DNA of 64,000 nucleotides from Thalassotalea ponticola (GCF_041379045.1 NZ_CP166871.1:2666001-2730000); one strand, 5' to 3'; shown: positions 36,053-44,283, numbered from the stretch's first letter. Made by a program: numbers and translations. Notes: generated by a model from the sequence alone, not told the origin.

Positions 36053-37201
36053 ATGAAAACCTGCCATATTAGTTTGTTAGACGAACAACACACGAATGCT
36101 TTAACACCACTACTCGACCCAGCTATTCCTTCAACCCGAACAGTGTTTTTAATAACCACTGATCAAAAAAGACATATAGAAAACCTAAAGGCTTTATTAG
36201 AGCCACGCGGAATACAAGTTAGTTACCACGTACTTCCAGAAAGATTGAGCACTGGTGGTATGATAGATGAAATTACCGAGATTTTTTCTGGAGAGTTAAA
36301 TAAAAATGAAGATGAACAGGTTGTATTTAATGCAACTTGTGGAAGTCGTCGTTTAGCCTTGATTACTTATGACATTGCTAGGACTTTGGAAATCGAGTCT
36401 TACATTATAGAGTCTGATTTAGACGCTCTTTATTGGTTATATCCTGAGGAAAAACCAAATAGTGAGCTTGCTGATAAAATCAAGCTTATAGATTATTTCA
36501 AAGTGCATGACATCCATGTTGGGATGGTTTCCAATATTAGAGGAGTTCTTCCTAAAATAAGGGAACTAGGAAAAAAATGGACTAGTAGTGCAGTACGCTA
36601 CTCTGCGGCTCTGGGAATGCTAAATTATTTAGCATCTTCAGCAGATAACGGTGAACTAAAGTCAGAGCCTATGAATAACTCAATGATGTGCAACTCATCA
36701 TTACAAGATTTACTTGATGATCTAGAATACATTGGCTTTGTCGAGCGTTCTGGGAAGAGTTTAATATTCTCTAGTGAGGAAACTAGATTTTTTGCTAACG
36801 GTGGCTGGTTAGAAGAATATGTTTTTGGAACTATCGTTAAGCTAAAAAAAGAACTACCAAGACTTCAAGATTGTGCTCAAGGTATGGAGGTAATTAGAAA
36901 AGTTGGAGCAAATAAAGTTCAAAATGAACTTGATGTTGTATGCCTAAAAAACAACAAGCTCCACATAATTGAATGTAAAACGAAGAAATTCTTAGGTGGT
37001 GAAGGAAACGAGGTGATATATAAACTTGATTCGATTTCTGATCTTCTTGGTGGTAGTCATAGTAGAGCCCTTTTTGTGAGTTTAAAAAAGATTCGGTTTG
37101 CTGAAGATTTACGAGCGAAAGAGTTGGATATCACCTTCATGGGGCCTGAGCAACTGCCGAATTTAGAAGGTCATCTTCGGAACTGGCTTCGCCAAGCCTA
37201 G
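36053..37201 (+). CDS. Card1/Can2-like CARF nuclease (DUF1887 family)
   Basis: 382 residues. The N-terminal CARF-like Rossmann fold (1-150) has NATCGSRRLALITYDIA (93-109), corresponding to the ligand-loop motif of DUF1887. A winged-helix-like middle (about 165-240) is followed by a PD-(D/E)XK nuclease: FFANGGWLEEYVF (247-258), NELDVVCLKNN (291-301) and the catalytic HIIECKT (304-310), all acidic and Lys residues intact. Card1/Can2 proteins cut nucleic acids when cyclic tetra-adenylate binds the CARF domain. Here the gene faces a CARF/ZorAB operon and no type III CRISPR complex is present. A weak ribosome-binding site precedes the ATG. Confidence 0.85.
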   Translation: MKTCHISLLDEQHTNALTPLLDPAIPSTRTVFLITTDQKRHIENLKALLEPRGIQVSYHVLPERLSTGGMIDEITEIFSGELNKNEDEQVVFNATCGSRRLALITYDIARTLEIESYIIESDLDALYWLYPEEKPNSELADKIKLIDYFKVHDIHVGMVSNIRGVLPKIRELGKKWTSSAVRYSAALGMLNYLASSADNGELKSEPMNNSMMCNSSLQDLLDDLEYIGFVERSGKSLIFSSEETRFFANGGWLEEYVFGTIVKLKKELPRLQDCAQGMEVIRKVGANKVQNELDVVCLKNNKLHIIECKTKKFLGGEGNEVIYKLDSISDLLGGSHSRALFVSLKKIRFAEDLRAKELDITFMGPEQLPNLEGHLRNWLRQA

Positions 37202-37431
37202 GGATAGTAATTCTCATATTTTTATTGTTAGATTTTAATCATTTCAAAACACTAGAACGCCAATAACTCTATGAACTACCAGCTTCGCTATACAGATAAT
37301 CTTATCTTAGTATAAAAAGCTTCTGAAGTTGGTAGCTCAAAAGCTGACTACATATGAACCTAATTTTTCTAATCACAGCTCGATAGTATAGCCATACTTA
37401 TCAATAGATTGTCCCGTCTTTACTCTAAGAT

Positions 37432-37971
37432 TTACCAATCGTCATTGATACCGCCAGATGAGAATGAATCATTGAACGAGTCGCTGAATGAGTCGGTTGT
37501 TCCAAAAGAATCAAAGGCATTAGAGCTGCTTGAAGAGCACGAAAAGTCATTAAGCAGATCCAATGAGGAGCAATGTGAACTCAAGTCATCTGAGTGTCGA
37601 TCCGTGCCATAAGGGTTTCCTTCTACGTCTACACCACCAATTCCACCTATCATTGGTAGACCATTAGCAGGATTAATTTGCATTGAGTCTTGGTAATCAT
37701 TATGTGTACCTACCATGTTATTACTTGAAATATCATTTAAGCTATTTGTCATATTTAGGTCATCACTATTGAAAAATGACGTTCCATAATCAGTAGAAGA
37801 TTTGATATTGGCACTTGGCCCTGTTGTTGCTGAGTAACTACTTGAGCGGTCCGAAAGTGAACCAACTAAAAAAAACATAACGACAGCGAGTGGTAATAAT
37901 ATCAACCAGCCGATAGACCCAAATAAACTTAATGCCAAAATTGTTGTAGTCAATCCAATAAATAATTTCAT
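37432..37971 (-). CDS. Ser/Asp/Asn-rich single-pass membrane protein
   Basis: 179 residues. The N-terminus has two adjacent hydrophobic stretches (KLFIGLTTTILALSLFG, WLILLPLAVVMFFLVG), then a low-complexity hydrophilic tail. The centre has NPANGLPMIGGIGGVDVEG, a Gly-rich motif I recall from other small accessory-region proteins. The C-terminus repeats DSF/SFS blocks and ends INDDW. Function unknown. Confidence 0.6.
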   Translation of the reverse strand: MKLFIGLTTTILALSLFGSIGWLILLPLAVVMFFLVGSLSDRSSSYSATTGPSANIKSSTDYGTSFFNSDDLNMTNSLNDISSNNMVGTHNDYQDSMQINPANGLPMIGGIGGVDVEGNPYGTDRHSDDLSSHCSSLDLLNDFSCSSSSSNAFDSFGTTDSFSDSFNDSFSSGGINDDW

Positions 37972-38336
37972 AACGACTCCTTATTTTTAATAAGCCATTA
38001 TTCTGGATCAATAGTCCGCGTTCGTCAGGATCACAAGTTTGTCTTCTAACGATGGTTCCAACTTGCGTTTGATAACTGACTGTGATGAAAATCATAACAG
38101 TTAAAAAAGCTATAAGACTTCTCTTGGGATTTTCTAGTTATGTTGTCGCTTAAAGGCATTTATTGAAGAGTACTTGGCTTGTTTAAAGCCAAAAATAAAC
38201 TCACGTTTGTAGGAAAAAGGTAATAACAATACGCTTTATCGTGTTTGGTTAACCCTTTTGATTTTATTAGCTGTGCTTGCATAGTTTGTTTGTTACTGGT
38301 TACAATTAGGTGTGTCAAAACAAGGAGTACAAGTCA
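37972..38336. other. Intergenic region without recognised genes
   Basis: About 365 bp between divergent small membrane-protein genes. It is AT-rich and should hold both promoters. No conserved frame or strong repeat is seen. Confidence 0.35.
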
Positions 38337-38612
38337 ATGACGCGCTATGATAATTCATATAAAACAACTACCTTACCAGTGGTGCTTTGTATTGTGGTTA
38401 GTTTTGTTTCGTATCATATGAAAGTCATCTCAGGAGATGAAAACTACCTAATCATTGCTCTGTATTTTTGGGTGGCCACTCTCTATGGATATGGAGAGTA
38501 TGAAAGGCGTCATAAAGATAGCCCGCCAAAGTACCCTATTTTGACAGCCCAATTTTTGTGTTTGACATACGTGCCCTGTTTAGTAATTCGCAAGTTGATA
38601 GGTAAGAAGTAG
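38337..38612 (+). CDS. Small membrane protein, unknown
   Basis: 91 residues from the ATG at 38337, which has AAGGAG about 10 bases upstream; the frame is open nine codons earlier without support. Two or three hydrophobic segments (TTLPVVLCIVVSFVSY; LIIALYFWVATLYGYGEY; FLCLTYVPCLVI). Basic C-terminus. No family recognised. Confidence 0.6.
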   Translation: MTRYDNSYKTTTLPVVLCIVVSFVSYHMKVISGDENYLIIALYFWVATLYGYGEYERRHKDSPPKYPILTAQFLCLTYVPCLVIRKLIGKK

Positions 38613-38836
38613 CGATTCTTTTGTTTGAGGCTCCAGTAAGGGGCTTTTTTATATCTCGCGTTTTGTATCTTTCAACATTTTTTCATTCAAATTCAGTCTC
38701 AGGGGTTAGTTTTTCTAACTTATACTGTCGATCAAAGACACCTTTTTAGGAATTCTGCATTAACATATAAACGGAAAAGCGCGTTAAAATCTCGCACTCA
38801 ATCAGATCACGTCTCCTATTCCCCTCTCCAGCTATT

Positions 38837-38862
38837 GTCCAAAAAGGTGTACCTTTCTGGAC
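38837..38862. repeat. 26-bp inverted repeat upstream of the resolvase gene
   Basis: GTCCAAAAAGGT / ACCTTTCTGGAC, one mismatched pair per arm and a two-base centre. With the palindrome at 38912-38926 it may be part of a resolvase (res) site or operator. Confidence 0.55.
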
Positions 38863-38911
38863 AGCTTTCAAATCTGCGGTAACGTTGTTCAAAAAGTATT
38901 GATTCGGCTTT

Positions 38912-38926
38912 CGTGTACTGTACACG
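38912..38926. promoter_or_regulatory. Perfect 15-bp palindrome before the resolvase gene
   Basis: CGTGTAC-T-GTACACG, 40 bp upstream of the resolvase start; a likely binding site for the resolvase or another dimeric regulator. Confidence 0.5.
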
Positions 38927-38966
38927 TTTAGCCTCAATACTTAATGAACAGTAAAGGATACCTACG

Positions 38967-39539
38967 ATGAAAATTGGTTACGCCCGCGTCAGCAGCAACG
39001 ATCAAGATCTACAACTTCAGATCGATCAACTTATGCGCTTAGGATGCGATAAAGTCTTCGCGGAAAAAGTGTCTGGAAAGTCACTAAATAGACCTAAGCT
39101 GAACGAGCTCATGAGCTTTGCCCGAGAAGGCGATACCATAATAGTCACCAAAACCGACCGTCTGGCAAGAAATACCATTGATGCCCTCAACATTGCCCAA
39201 CAATTAAAGAAAGCAGCCATAGGTCTCAAGCTACTAGATCTAGGTGATATCGATATCAACAGCGATCTTGGCCATGTTATATTCACCGTCATGTCGACAT
39301 TTGCTGAGCTTGAACGAAAGCGCATAAACCAACGCCGGCAAGAAGGCCAAGATAAAGCGAGAGCTGAAGGTAAGCACCTTGGTAGATATAAAAATACGGA
39401 GCTTAGAGCGCGCATTGAAAAGCTACTAAAATCTGGCCTCTCCAAGCACAGCATAGCTAAGCAACTGAATTGCAGCAGAACAACCGTGTACAGTGTTGCG
39501 AAGGAACTAGTATTAAAAACAGCTAAGCGACCGACATAA
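38967..39539 (+). CDS. Serine recombinase of the resolvase/invertase family
   Basis: 190 residues. The catalytic domain opens with KIGYARVSSNDQDLQLQ, with the nucleophile at Ser10 in RVSS. TDRLARNTIDAL supplies the conserved arginines, and FAELERKRINQRRQEG is the E-helix. The C-terminal helix-turn-helix (GLSKHSIAKQLNCSRTTVYSV) binds DNA. Size and layout are those of Tn3-type resolvases and DNA invertases. It sits at the left edge of the cassette array; no transposase partner is visible, so it may be a transposon remnant or an island-maintenance resolvase. Confidence 0.9.
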   Translation: MKIGYARVSSNDQDLQLQIDQLMRLGCDKVFAEKVSGKSLNRPKLNELMSFAREGDTIIVTKTDRLARNTIDALNIAQQLKKAAIGLKLLDLGDIDINSDLGHVIFTVMSTFAELERKRINQRRQEGQDKARAEGKHLGRYKNTELRARIEKLLKSGLSKHSIAKQLNCSRTTVYSVAKELVLKTAKRPT

Positions 39540-39594
39540 TATCTTGAGAAGAATAAATCCCACTAGGCGACAACAACCTTGTCCCAAACTCATA

Positions 39595-39735
39595 TGAAAT
39601 GGCCTTTTTTTGCCATTAGCTGAAGTAAGAAAATAAGCACCGTCATTTCGGCGGAGGACGCAACCTCCAGCCGTTTCGAAGTGCCTCTGAGAGGCCGTTT
39701 TGTGCCATTAGCTGACCGTTAGCAATTGCTAATAT
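39595..39735. repeat. attC-like repeat block at the left end of the cassette array
   Basis: Contains two TGCCATTAGCTGA units (39613 and 39703) and a GGAGG-acgcaa-CCTCC hairpin. The layout resembles the imperfect inverted repeats after other array genes. The boundaries are not certain. Confidence 0.45.
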
Positions 39736-39792
39736 ACGATAAATTTTGAGGGCTAAAGCAATAGTATATTGTTGTAAAAAAACTATTCGCAA

Positions 39793-40116
39793 TTAACTGA
39801 AGAAAGGGCTGAACAGCGACGCCAAATAAAAGATAGGAACAAGACTGTAAGCCAATAAACAGCCTGTAAAGCACACTTTTAAGTCTGCTATCTCATGACC
39901 ATGCTTCGCCATTTTGAAGCCAACATAACTTGGGACAGGGTATGTAAGCATGATAAAGACAATAACCCAGTTCGCTATATTTTTGTCTGAACCAGGTGCG
40001 TCAAAAATAAAAACTGACATAAACAAGGAAACTGGCCAAGCTATTATCGCGATAGCTGGTACTACTGCTAAAACCAATAACGGTATTGATAATGGATGGC
40101 TATGAGTTGGTTGCAT
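39793..40116 (-). CDS. Cassette-array membrane protein (107 residues)
   Basis: Three membrane helices (LLVLAVVPAIAIIAWPVSLFMSVF; WVIVFIMLTYPVPSYVGF; VCFTGCLLAYSLVPIFYLASLF). No family recognised. It is the leftmost gene of the array; repeat sequence of the attC-like family lies 20 bp before its start, and another GC-rich repeat block (39595-39730) follows its stop. Confidence 0.65.
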   Translation of the reverse strand: MQPTHSHPLSIPLLVLAVVPAIAIIAWPVSLFMSVFIFDAPGSDKNIANWVIVFIMLTYPVPSYVGFKMAKHGHEIADLKVCFTGCLLAYSLVPIFYLASLFSPFFS

Positions 40117-40136
40117 GATTCCTTGCTCTATGTCTC

Positions 40137-40226
40137 TAGCTCGCTCACAGCAGCCGTTAGCTACTGACCATTAATCAATAACTTACGCTATTTAGCCGAC
40201 AGGCGCAAATGTGCCATAAGCGGAAA
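40137..40226. repeat. attC-like intergenic repeat
   Basis: About 90 bp between two array genes with the shared words GCTCGCTCACAGCAGCCGTTAGC, CATTAATCAATAACTTACGCTA and GACAGGCGCAAATGTGCCAT. The same words recur at 41290-41390 and 43263-43350. Their arms are weakly complementary, as in integron attC sites, but no exact core boundary could be fixed. Confidence 0.6.
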
Positions 40227-40598
40227 TTAAGTACCGTATTTTATTTGAACCATTACTGCGATGCAGGATAAATAAATTATAAATATTGAAATAAAGGAGA
40301 AGAAATAAGTTAACTCTACTTTTCTGTTAAAACTTAATAATTGTAGAGTGTCGTTGTTTTGAACGTTTTCCCATCTCGATTTCGAAATGTAGAATTTCGC
40401 TTTCTTTATTGAAGTATTGATATCGTTATTCAAAATCCCTCTTTTCGAAAAATATTCAGGGTAAGCTTTTTCATTGTCATCCCTCATTTTATCTGCGATT
40501 TTTTTGCGATTAGCAAGAGATAAAATACCAGTAATAATCATCACAACAAATAAACATCCGATAATAATTTCTGCTATTTCAAGGTAAGCTTCGCCCAT
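40227..40598 (-). CDS. Cassette-array membrane protein (123 residues)
   Basis: Two membrane helices (IIIGCLFVVMIITGILSL near the N-terminus; LTYFFSFISIFIIYLSCIAVMV near the C-terminus) with a charged segment of about 60 residues between. No family recognised. It lies between array repeats; a GGAGT ribosome-binding site precedes the ATG. Confidence 0.65.
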   Translation of the reverse strand: MGEAYLEIAEIIIGCLFVVMIITGILSLANRKKIADKMRDDNEKAYPEYFSKRGILNNDINTSIKKAKFYISKSRWENVQNNDTLQLLSFNRKVELTYFFSFISIFIIYLSCIAVMVQIKYGT

Positions 40599-40653
40599 TT
40601 ACAACTCCATTTTATAGGTAATAATCTATTTCTGCTTTTCGCTCTTTTCGTTC

Positions 40654-41247
40654 CTAGAATAAAGCGTTAGGCTGGATAAAAACAACACCTTCCTGAGTAA
40701 TTTTCATTCTCCCATTCATATCCTTATCATGCCAAGTACCTTTACCCATTTTCAAAGAAGTCACTGTTTCAGAATGGACAGTCATAGTGCTCATTACATG
40801 GCCAGCCTGCTTACGCATTGTCTCATCAATCGCATCTATTGGCATCGCTTCGGGATATTCAAGCTGTTCGATTTCCACATCTTGTTCTGTTGTTTTAACT
40901 TGCCAATATTCTGACTCAGTTATCCAAAGCTGATAGGTACTGGGGTATTTATTACCTGAGGGTGTCTCTACTGATGCAATAGATAAGATTCCGCCCCCTA
41001 CAGGAACTTCCATTTTTGCACGCGAGTTTTTATATAGCTGAAAGCCTCTATCAAGTGAAACTTGAGGATTCGATGAGCTTTCTTGCTCGATGACTTCGGC
41101 AGATTTTGAATCCTGAAATTCTGGAGATTTATTTTGGCTATTGATTACCAAAGGAATAAGAACCTGTATGCCGATATAAGCAATCAGCAAAAAAGCGATA
41201 GAAAATCCACTCCCAAATACAAGCCCACTTAAAAACTTTTTGAACAC
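40654..41247 (-). CDS. Cassette-array membrane-anchored protein (197 residues)
   Basis: An N-terminal membrane anchor (FGSGFSIAFLLIAYIGIQVLIPLV), then a soluble domain with PVGGGILSIASVETPSG and WHDKDMNGRMKITQEGV. The last codons (IQPNALF) run into a GCCTAACGC motif, the typical attC left core, which places the stop codon inside an attC-like site. Function unknown. Confidence 0.65.
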   Translation of the reverse strand: MFKKFLSGLVFGSGFSIAFLLIAYIGIQVLIPLVINSQNKSPEFQDSKSAEVIEQESSSNPQVSLDRGFQLYKNSRAKMEVPVGGGILSIASVETPSGNKYPSTYQLWITESEYWQVKTTEQDVEIEQLEYPEAMPIDAIDETMRKQAGHVMSTMTVHSETVTSLKMGKGTWHDKDMNGRMKITQEGVVFIQPNALF

Positions 41248-41289
41248 AACATTACTTCCTTGTATGAATACATCAGTTTATTTGAATGA

Positions 41290-41390
41290 CTGTAGATCGC
41301 TCGCAGCAGCCGTTCGCCACTGGATCTATTAATCAATAACTTACGCTACAACTGCGACCGACGCAAACGTGCCACTAGCGGGCAATAAGC
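41290..41390. repeat. attC-like intergenic repeat
   Basis: Shares GATCGCTCGCAGCAGCCGTT, AATCAATAACTTACGCTAC and CGACGCAAACGTGCCACTAG with the repeat at 40137-40226. It lies between the 197- and 174-residue array genes. Confidence 0.6.
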
Positions 41391-41420
41391 AAATTCTTTT
41401 TAAATAGAATATAAACAAAG

Positions 41421-41945
41421 CTATTTAGTGATATAAGTGTCTATAGAGCTAACTCGTAATTGCTCTAACCAATTATCTCTTTTCTCCATGACCTCTGTGA
41501 AATCAACTTCTTCTGAAAAAGGAATTCGATGAGAATAGAATATTGACTTAACGGAGTTTTCATCATCCCTATAGAATCTATTCACTACGTATTCATAGTG
41601 CGATTTATCTGGAGCAAGTAATAGCATTCTTAAATAGACCTCTTCCAATGTTGCCACATCGTCAGGGGCTAATATGTCAGGCTTCATTGCGAATAAAGGT
41701 TTAACACTTTTGAAGTAACTTGGTAAGACTTCTTTTAGAGCTTTTTTATTATCGTATTTTCTTACCGTAATCATCTTAGACCAAGCAGAAACCGACTCAT
41801 CCTTTTGCACGAGTTCGACCGTTGAAACCCCCGCTTCTACCTTTTTCCACGCTTCGCAATAATCTTGTTTATCAAACTGAAAACAGTTATCAGCAAAAGA
41901 CGATTGAGATATAAGTATGGAAACGATAAGTAAAGTCCATTTCAT
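41421..41945 (-). CDS. Cassette-array exported protein (174 residues)
   Basis: The start at 41945 opens a signal peptide (MKWTLLIVSILISQSSFA); upstream codons do not. The mature part has two Cys near its N-terminus (NCFQFDKQDYCEAW), which could form a disulphide, and no other motif. Probably periplasmic; function unknown. Confidence 0.65.
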   Translation of the reverse strand: MKWTLLIVSILISQSSFADNCFQFDKQDYCEAWKKVEAGVSTVELVQKDESVSAWSKMITVRKYDNKKALKEVLPSYFKSVKPLFAMKPDILAPDDVATLEEVYLRMLLLAPDKSHYEYVVNRFYRDDENSVKSIFYSHRIPFSEEVDFTEVMEKRDNWLEQLRVSSIDTYITK

Positions 41946-41984
41946 AATAATTCCTGTCAAAGTAATAAATTTAAATGTCTGTAA

Positions 41985-42058
41985 ATCGCTCATTCCAGTC
42001 CCTGATCGTTAACCTAAAATTACCGGATTGCACCGACCGACGCAAACTTGTCACAAGC
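41985..42058. repeat. attC-like intergenic repeat (diverged)
   Basis: Contains ATCGCTCATTCCAGTCCCTG and CCGACGCAAACTTGTCACAAGC, matching the ends but not the middle of the other repeats. Confidence 0.5.
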
Positions 42059-42073
42059 AACAGAACACTATAG

Positions 42074-42391
42074 CTATTGAACCACGTTGATATTTAGGGA
42101 TTCGATTTCTTTAATAGTTTCAAATACCACTTTATGTGTCGCCTCTTTATCAGCTTGAATCATGACCGCTACTGATTCACAAGTATGCATAAGCAGTTTT
42201 TGTTTCTGATAAAGTAGCTCTTTAGAAAATTTAGATTTCCCAATTGATACTTTGTTATCAGCCGAGATTGAAACGAATATATGACCCTGCTTAACTGAAC
42301 CTGAACATGCACTCACATCGGTAGTTCGATCACCACAGCCTACTACGCTGAACAAACAGAGTATGAAGATATTTAGGCTAGCTTTTTTCAT
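42074..42391 (-). CDS. Cassette-array lipoprotein (105 residues)
   Basis: Lipoprotein signal with lipobox VVGC (MKKASLNIFILCLFSVVGCG). The mature protein is short, with three more Cys. The layout (HIFVSISADNKVSIGK ... EIESLNINVV) resembles a small ExbD/TolR-like periplasmic domain, but no membrane motor partner is adjacent. Function unknown. Confidence 0.65.
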   Translation of the reverse strand: MKKASLNIFILCLFSVVGCGDRTTDVSACSGSVKQGHIFVSISADNKVSIGKSKFSKELLYQKQKLLMHTCESVAVMIQADKEATHKVVFETIKEIESLNINVVQ

Positions 42392-42462
42392 AAAACTTCC
42401 TTGTTACATCTTTCCAGTTCACCGAAAATGAAGGTCTCTAGATCGCTCAAAGCAGCCCATTA

Positions 42463-42870
42463 TTAGGCTTTTGATTTTCCCCAAGGAAGTGACTTAGATA
42501 TTTTTAATCCTTGGTAATTACAATTGATAAAAAACTCAAACTTTATAAGTTTGTCGTCAACGTTAATCTTGCCAATGGCCTCGTTACAGTCGTTTGTAAA
42601 AAACGTATAACGCAAAACATCATCAACAGTAATTTTTGTTCCTTCAGGTAAATTTGCTATTAACCTACCCTGGTGACAGCAATCGCTTTGCCTTACCAAT
42701 GAAACATTATAAAAGCCAAAGTTACCCTCGGACTGTTCATATAAAGCCATATCTTCAGTCAACTCAAATTCGCCGCCAACATAATTCGAATAATGGTTAG
42801 ATAAGCTTTGGGAATTTACAGCGCAAGAAATGCATAAACTCGAAAACAATAATATGATTAGTATCCGCAT
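42463..42870 (-). CDS. Cassette-array lipoprotein (135 residues)
   Basis: The start at 42870 gives a lipoprotein signal (MRILIILLFSSLCISC); upstream codons (from 42912) are charged and unlikely. The mature domain is beta-rich with a CC pair (RQSDCCHQG) and two later Cys. Its 3' end (KSKA-stop) runs into a GCCTAATAATGGGCTGC repeat end. Confidence 0.6.
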   Translation of the reverse strand: MRILIILLFSSLCISCAVNSQSLSNHYSNYVGGEFELTEDMALYEQSEGNFGFYNVSLVRQSDCCHQGRLIANLPEGTKITVDDVLRYTFFTNDCNEAIGKINVDDKLIKFEFFINCNYQGLKISKSLPWGKSKA

Positions 42871-42919
42871 TAGATCCCTCGACCTATCTTTACACGTCCG
42901 TTTATCGCTCAAACCAGAA

Positions 42920-43213
42920 TTATTGAGCTTTATATTTATCGAAGACTTTGAACAGTAAAAAATAGCCTAAAAGCTGAATTGGCCACAGTTCAAAACCTAA
43001 TATGTTAAAAGTTGAATCGATATACTTTCTAATAGCCAGATATATTGTCGCTGGCCACCAAATCAGTCGAGCAACAACCATTTCCAGTTGATAATACCAC
43101 TCAATTTCTATAGCTGTGTCGGCACTCATTGCGGCGTGCAGAAAAAGGAAAAAGCCAGCAAAAGATAATACTAATATCGCAATAAATCTTTTTATCCATT
43201 TTGGCTGGAGCAT
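42920..43213 (-). CDS. Cassette-array membrane protein (97 residues)
   Basis: Two or three hydrophobic segments (FIAILVLSFAGFFLFLHAAM; LIWWPATIYLAI; LWPIQLLGYFLLF). No family recognised. An AAAGGA lies before its ATG. Confidence 0.6.
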   Translation of the reverse strand: MLQPKWIKRFIAILVLSFAGFFLFLHAAMSADTAIEIEWYYQLEMVVARLIWWPATIYLAIRKYIDSTFNILGFELWPIQLLGYFLLFKVFDKYKAQ

Positions 43214-43262
43214 TAACAGAATATCCTTTTAATGTTTAATTTACGGCTCGTAACCAACTTCA

Positions 43263-43365
43263 GCTTATCGCTCGCAACAGCCATTCGCTACTGACCATTA
43301 ATCAATAACTTACGCTATTTAACCGACAGGCGCAAATGTGCCATTTATTAGCTTGTTAGGTATAC
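43263..43365 (-). other. attC site of the 43.36-43.62 kb cassette
   Basis: Its left core on the minus strand, GTATACCTAACAAGC, is the complement of the first bases of the same cassette (GCTAGGTATAC, one base off GTTAGGTATAC), as expected of a gene cassette. The rest is the common array repeat. The right-hand core is degenerate. Confidence 0.7.
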
Positions 43366-43619
43366 AATGCCTCTAATGCTATTGCAATGAATTCTATTAA
43401 AGCAGCAGAAAAAGCCAAAGTTAAATACGAAGCCCAATATGCTCTTTGATAAAACCTAACCTTTCGAGGTTCGACAAACATCTGATTTTCATGATGCTCT
43501 TTCAGCTTACCAAATATAACTACTGGTAATGTTAGAATCCAAAGCAATAACACCCAAACAATATCAGTAGCCCAATATGCGATTAATGGTATTAAAACCA
43601 AAAAGATATTGGATATCAT
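43356..43619 (-). CDS. Cassette-array membrane protein (87 residues)
   Basis: The frame is open to 43682, but the cassette boundary at 43652-43662 rules out a start above it, so the ATG at 43619 (MISNIFLVLIPLIAYWATD) is chosen. Three membrane helices; a basic loop (EPRKVRFYQRAYW) between the second and third. The stop codon lies inside the attC left core, a common cassette arrangement. Function unknown. Confidence 0.65.
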   Translation of the reverse strand: MISNIFLVLIPLIAYWATDIVWVLLLWILTLPVVIFGKLKEHHENQMFVEPRKVRFYQRAYWASYLTLAFSAALIEFIAIALEALYT

Positions 43620-43651
43620 AAAATATTGACACTTACTCGAAACATTAACGC

Positions 43652-43755
43652 GTATACCTAGCGCCGCAAACAGGGGCCGCAACGCAGGCGCGAAGCGCCG
43701 GAGTGGAGGTCCCGGCCGTGCAGCGGCCCTTGCTGGTTTGCTTTGTTAAATGTGC
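43652..43755 (-). other. attC site of the 43.76-44.18 kb cassette
   Basis: 104 bp. The minus-strand left core GCACATTTAAC mirrors the cassette start GTTAAATGTAC (44192-44202). The arms (GCAAACCAGCAAGGGCCGC and GCGGCCCCTGTTTGC) form a strong imperfect hairpin. The right end is GCGCTAGGTATAC, a one-base variant of the GTTRRRY core. Confidence 0.8.
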
Positions 43756-44178
43756 TCAATTTCGAACCACTCTCAGTTTTTGGGCAGTAATTACACTAAG
43801 CTCGTGTTCGTTGAGAGATCCTTTTACTTCGCGAACCTGATAAGAATCATCGCTATATTCTAGTGCGATCATTCTTGAATCTTTAGGATCATCTGATCTT
43901 TCAATGATATAAAAAGGATACCCCAACAAAATAACTTTATGGTCCCCCTTTAGTGGTATCAGTGAGGACCTCCAGCACATAACCGCAGATGTGCTGTCTT
44001 TGACGCCTGATGGAAGCTCAATTGCTCCCTTGCGGGCTTGATCAATAACACTGAAACCTTCTAGTTCGGTAAATTTCCCGTCCTTTGTTTGTACGCCGCA
44101 CATATATTCAGTTGTATCTGCTTGTGCGGAAAGTGAAATAAATAAAAATAAATATATTGCCCGTTTTATCATGTTCAT
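43756..44178 (-). CDS. Cassette-array exported protein (140 residues)
   Basis: A signal peptide (IKRAIYLFLFISLSAQA) and a small soluble domain with two Cys (EYMCGVQTKDG; VMCWRSSLIPL) that may pair. Cassette boundaries on both sides are well defined, so this is a complete integron-type cassette. The first bases of the cassette are separated from the previous attC by the IS element. Function unknown. Confidence 0.7.
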   Translation of the reverse strand: MNMIKRAIYLFLFISLSAQADTTEYMCGVQTKDGKFTELEGFSVIDQARKGAIELPSGVKDSTSAVMCWRSSLIPLKGDHKVILLGYPFYIIERSDDPKDSRMIALEYSDDSYQVREVKGSLNEHELSVITAQKLRVVRN

Positions 44179-44283
44179 ATCGGAGCTTCTTGTACATTTA
44201 ACGAATGATATGGACTCCCCTACATAACGGCATCAATGTGCCATATTGATTGTGCAAACATTCAATTAAAGAGGAGAGTCCAT

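Noticed and set aside
38746..38937. 63-codon minus-strand frame upstream of the resolvase
   Set aside because: It covers the inverted repeats and probable resolvase promoter and has no start signal; more likely regulatory DNA.
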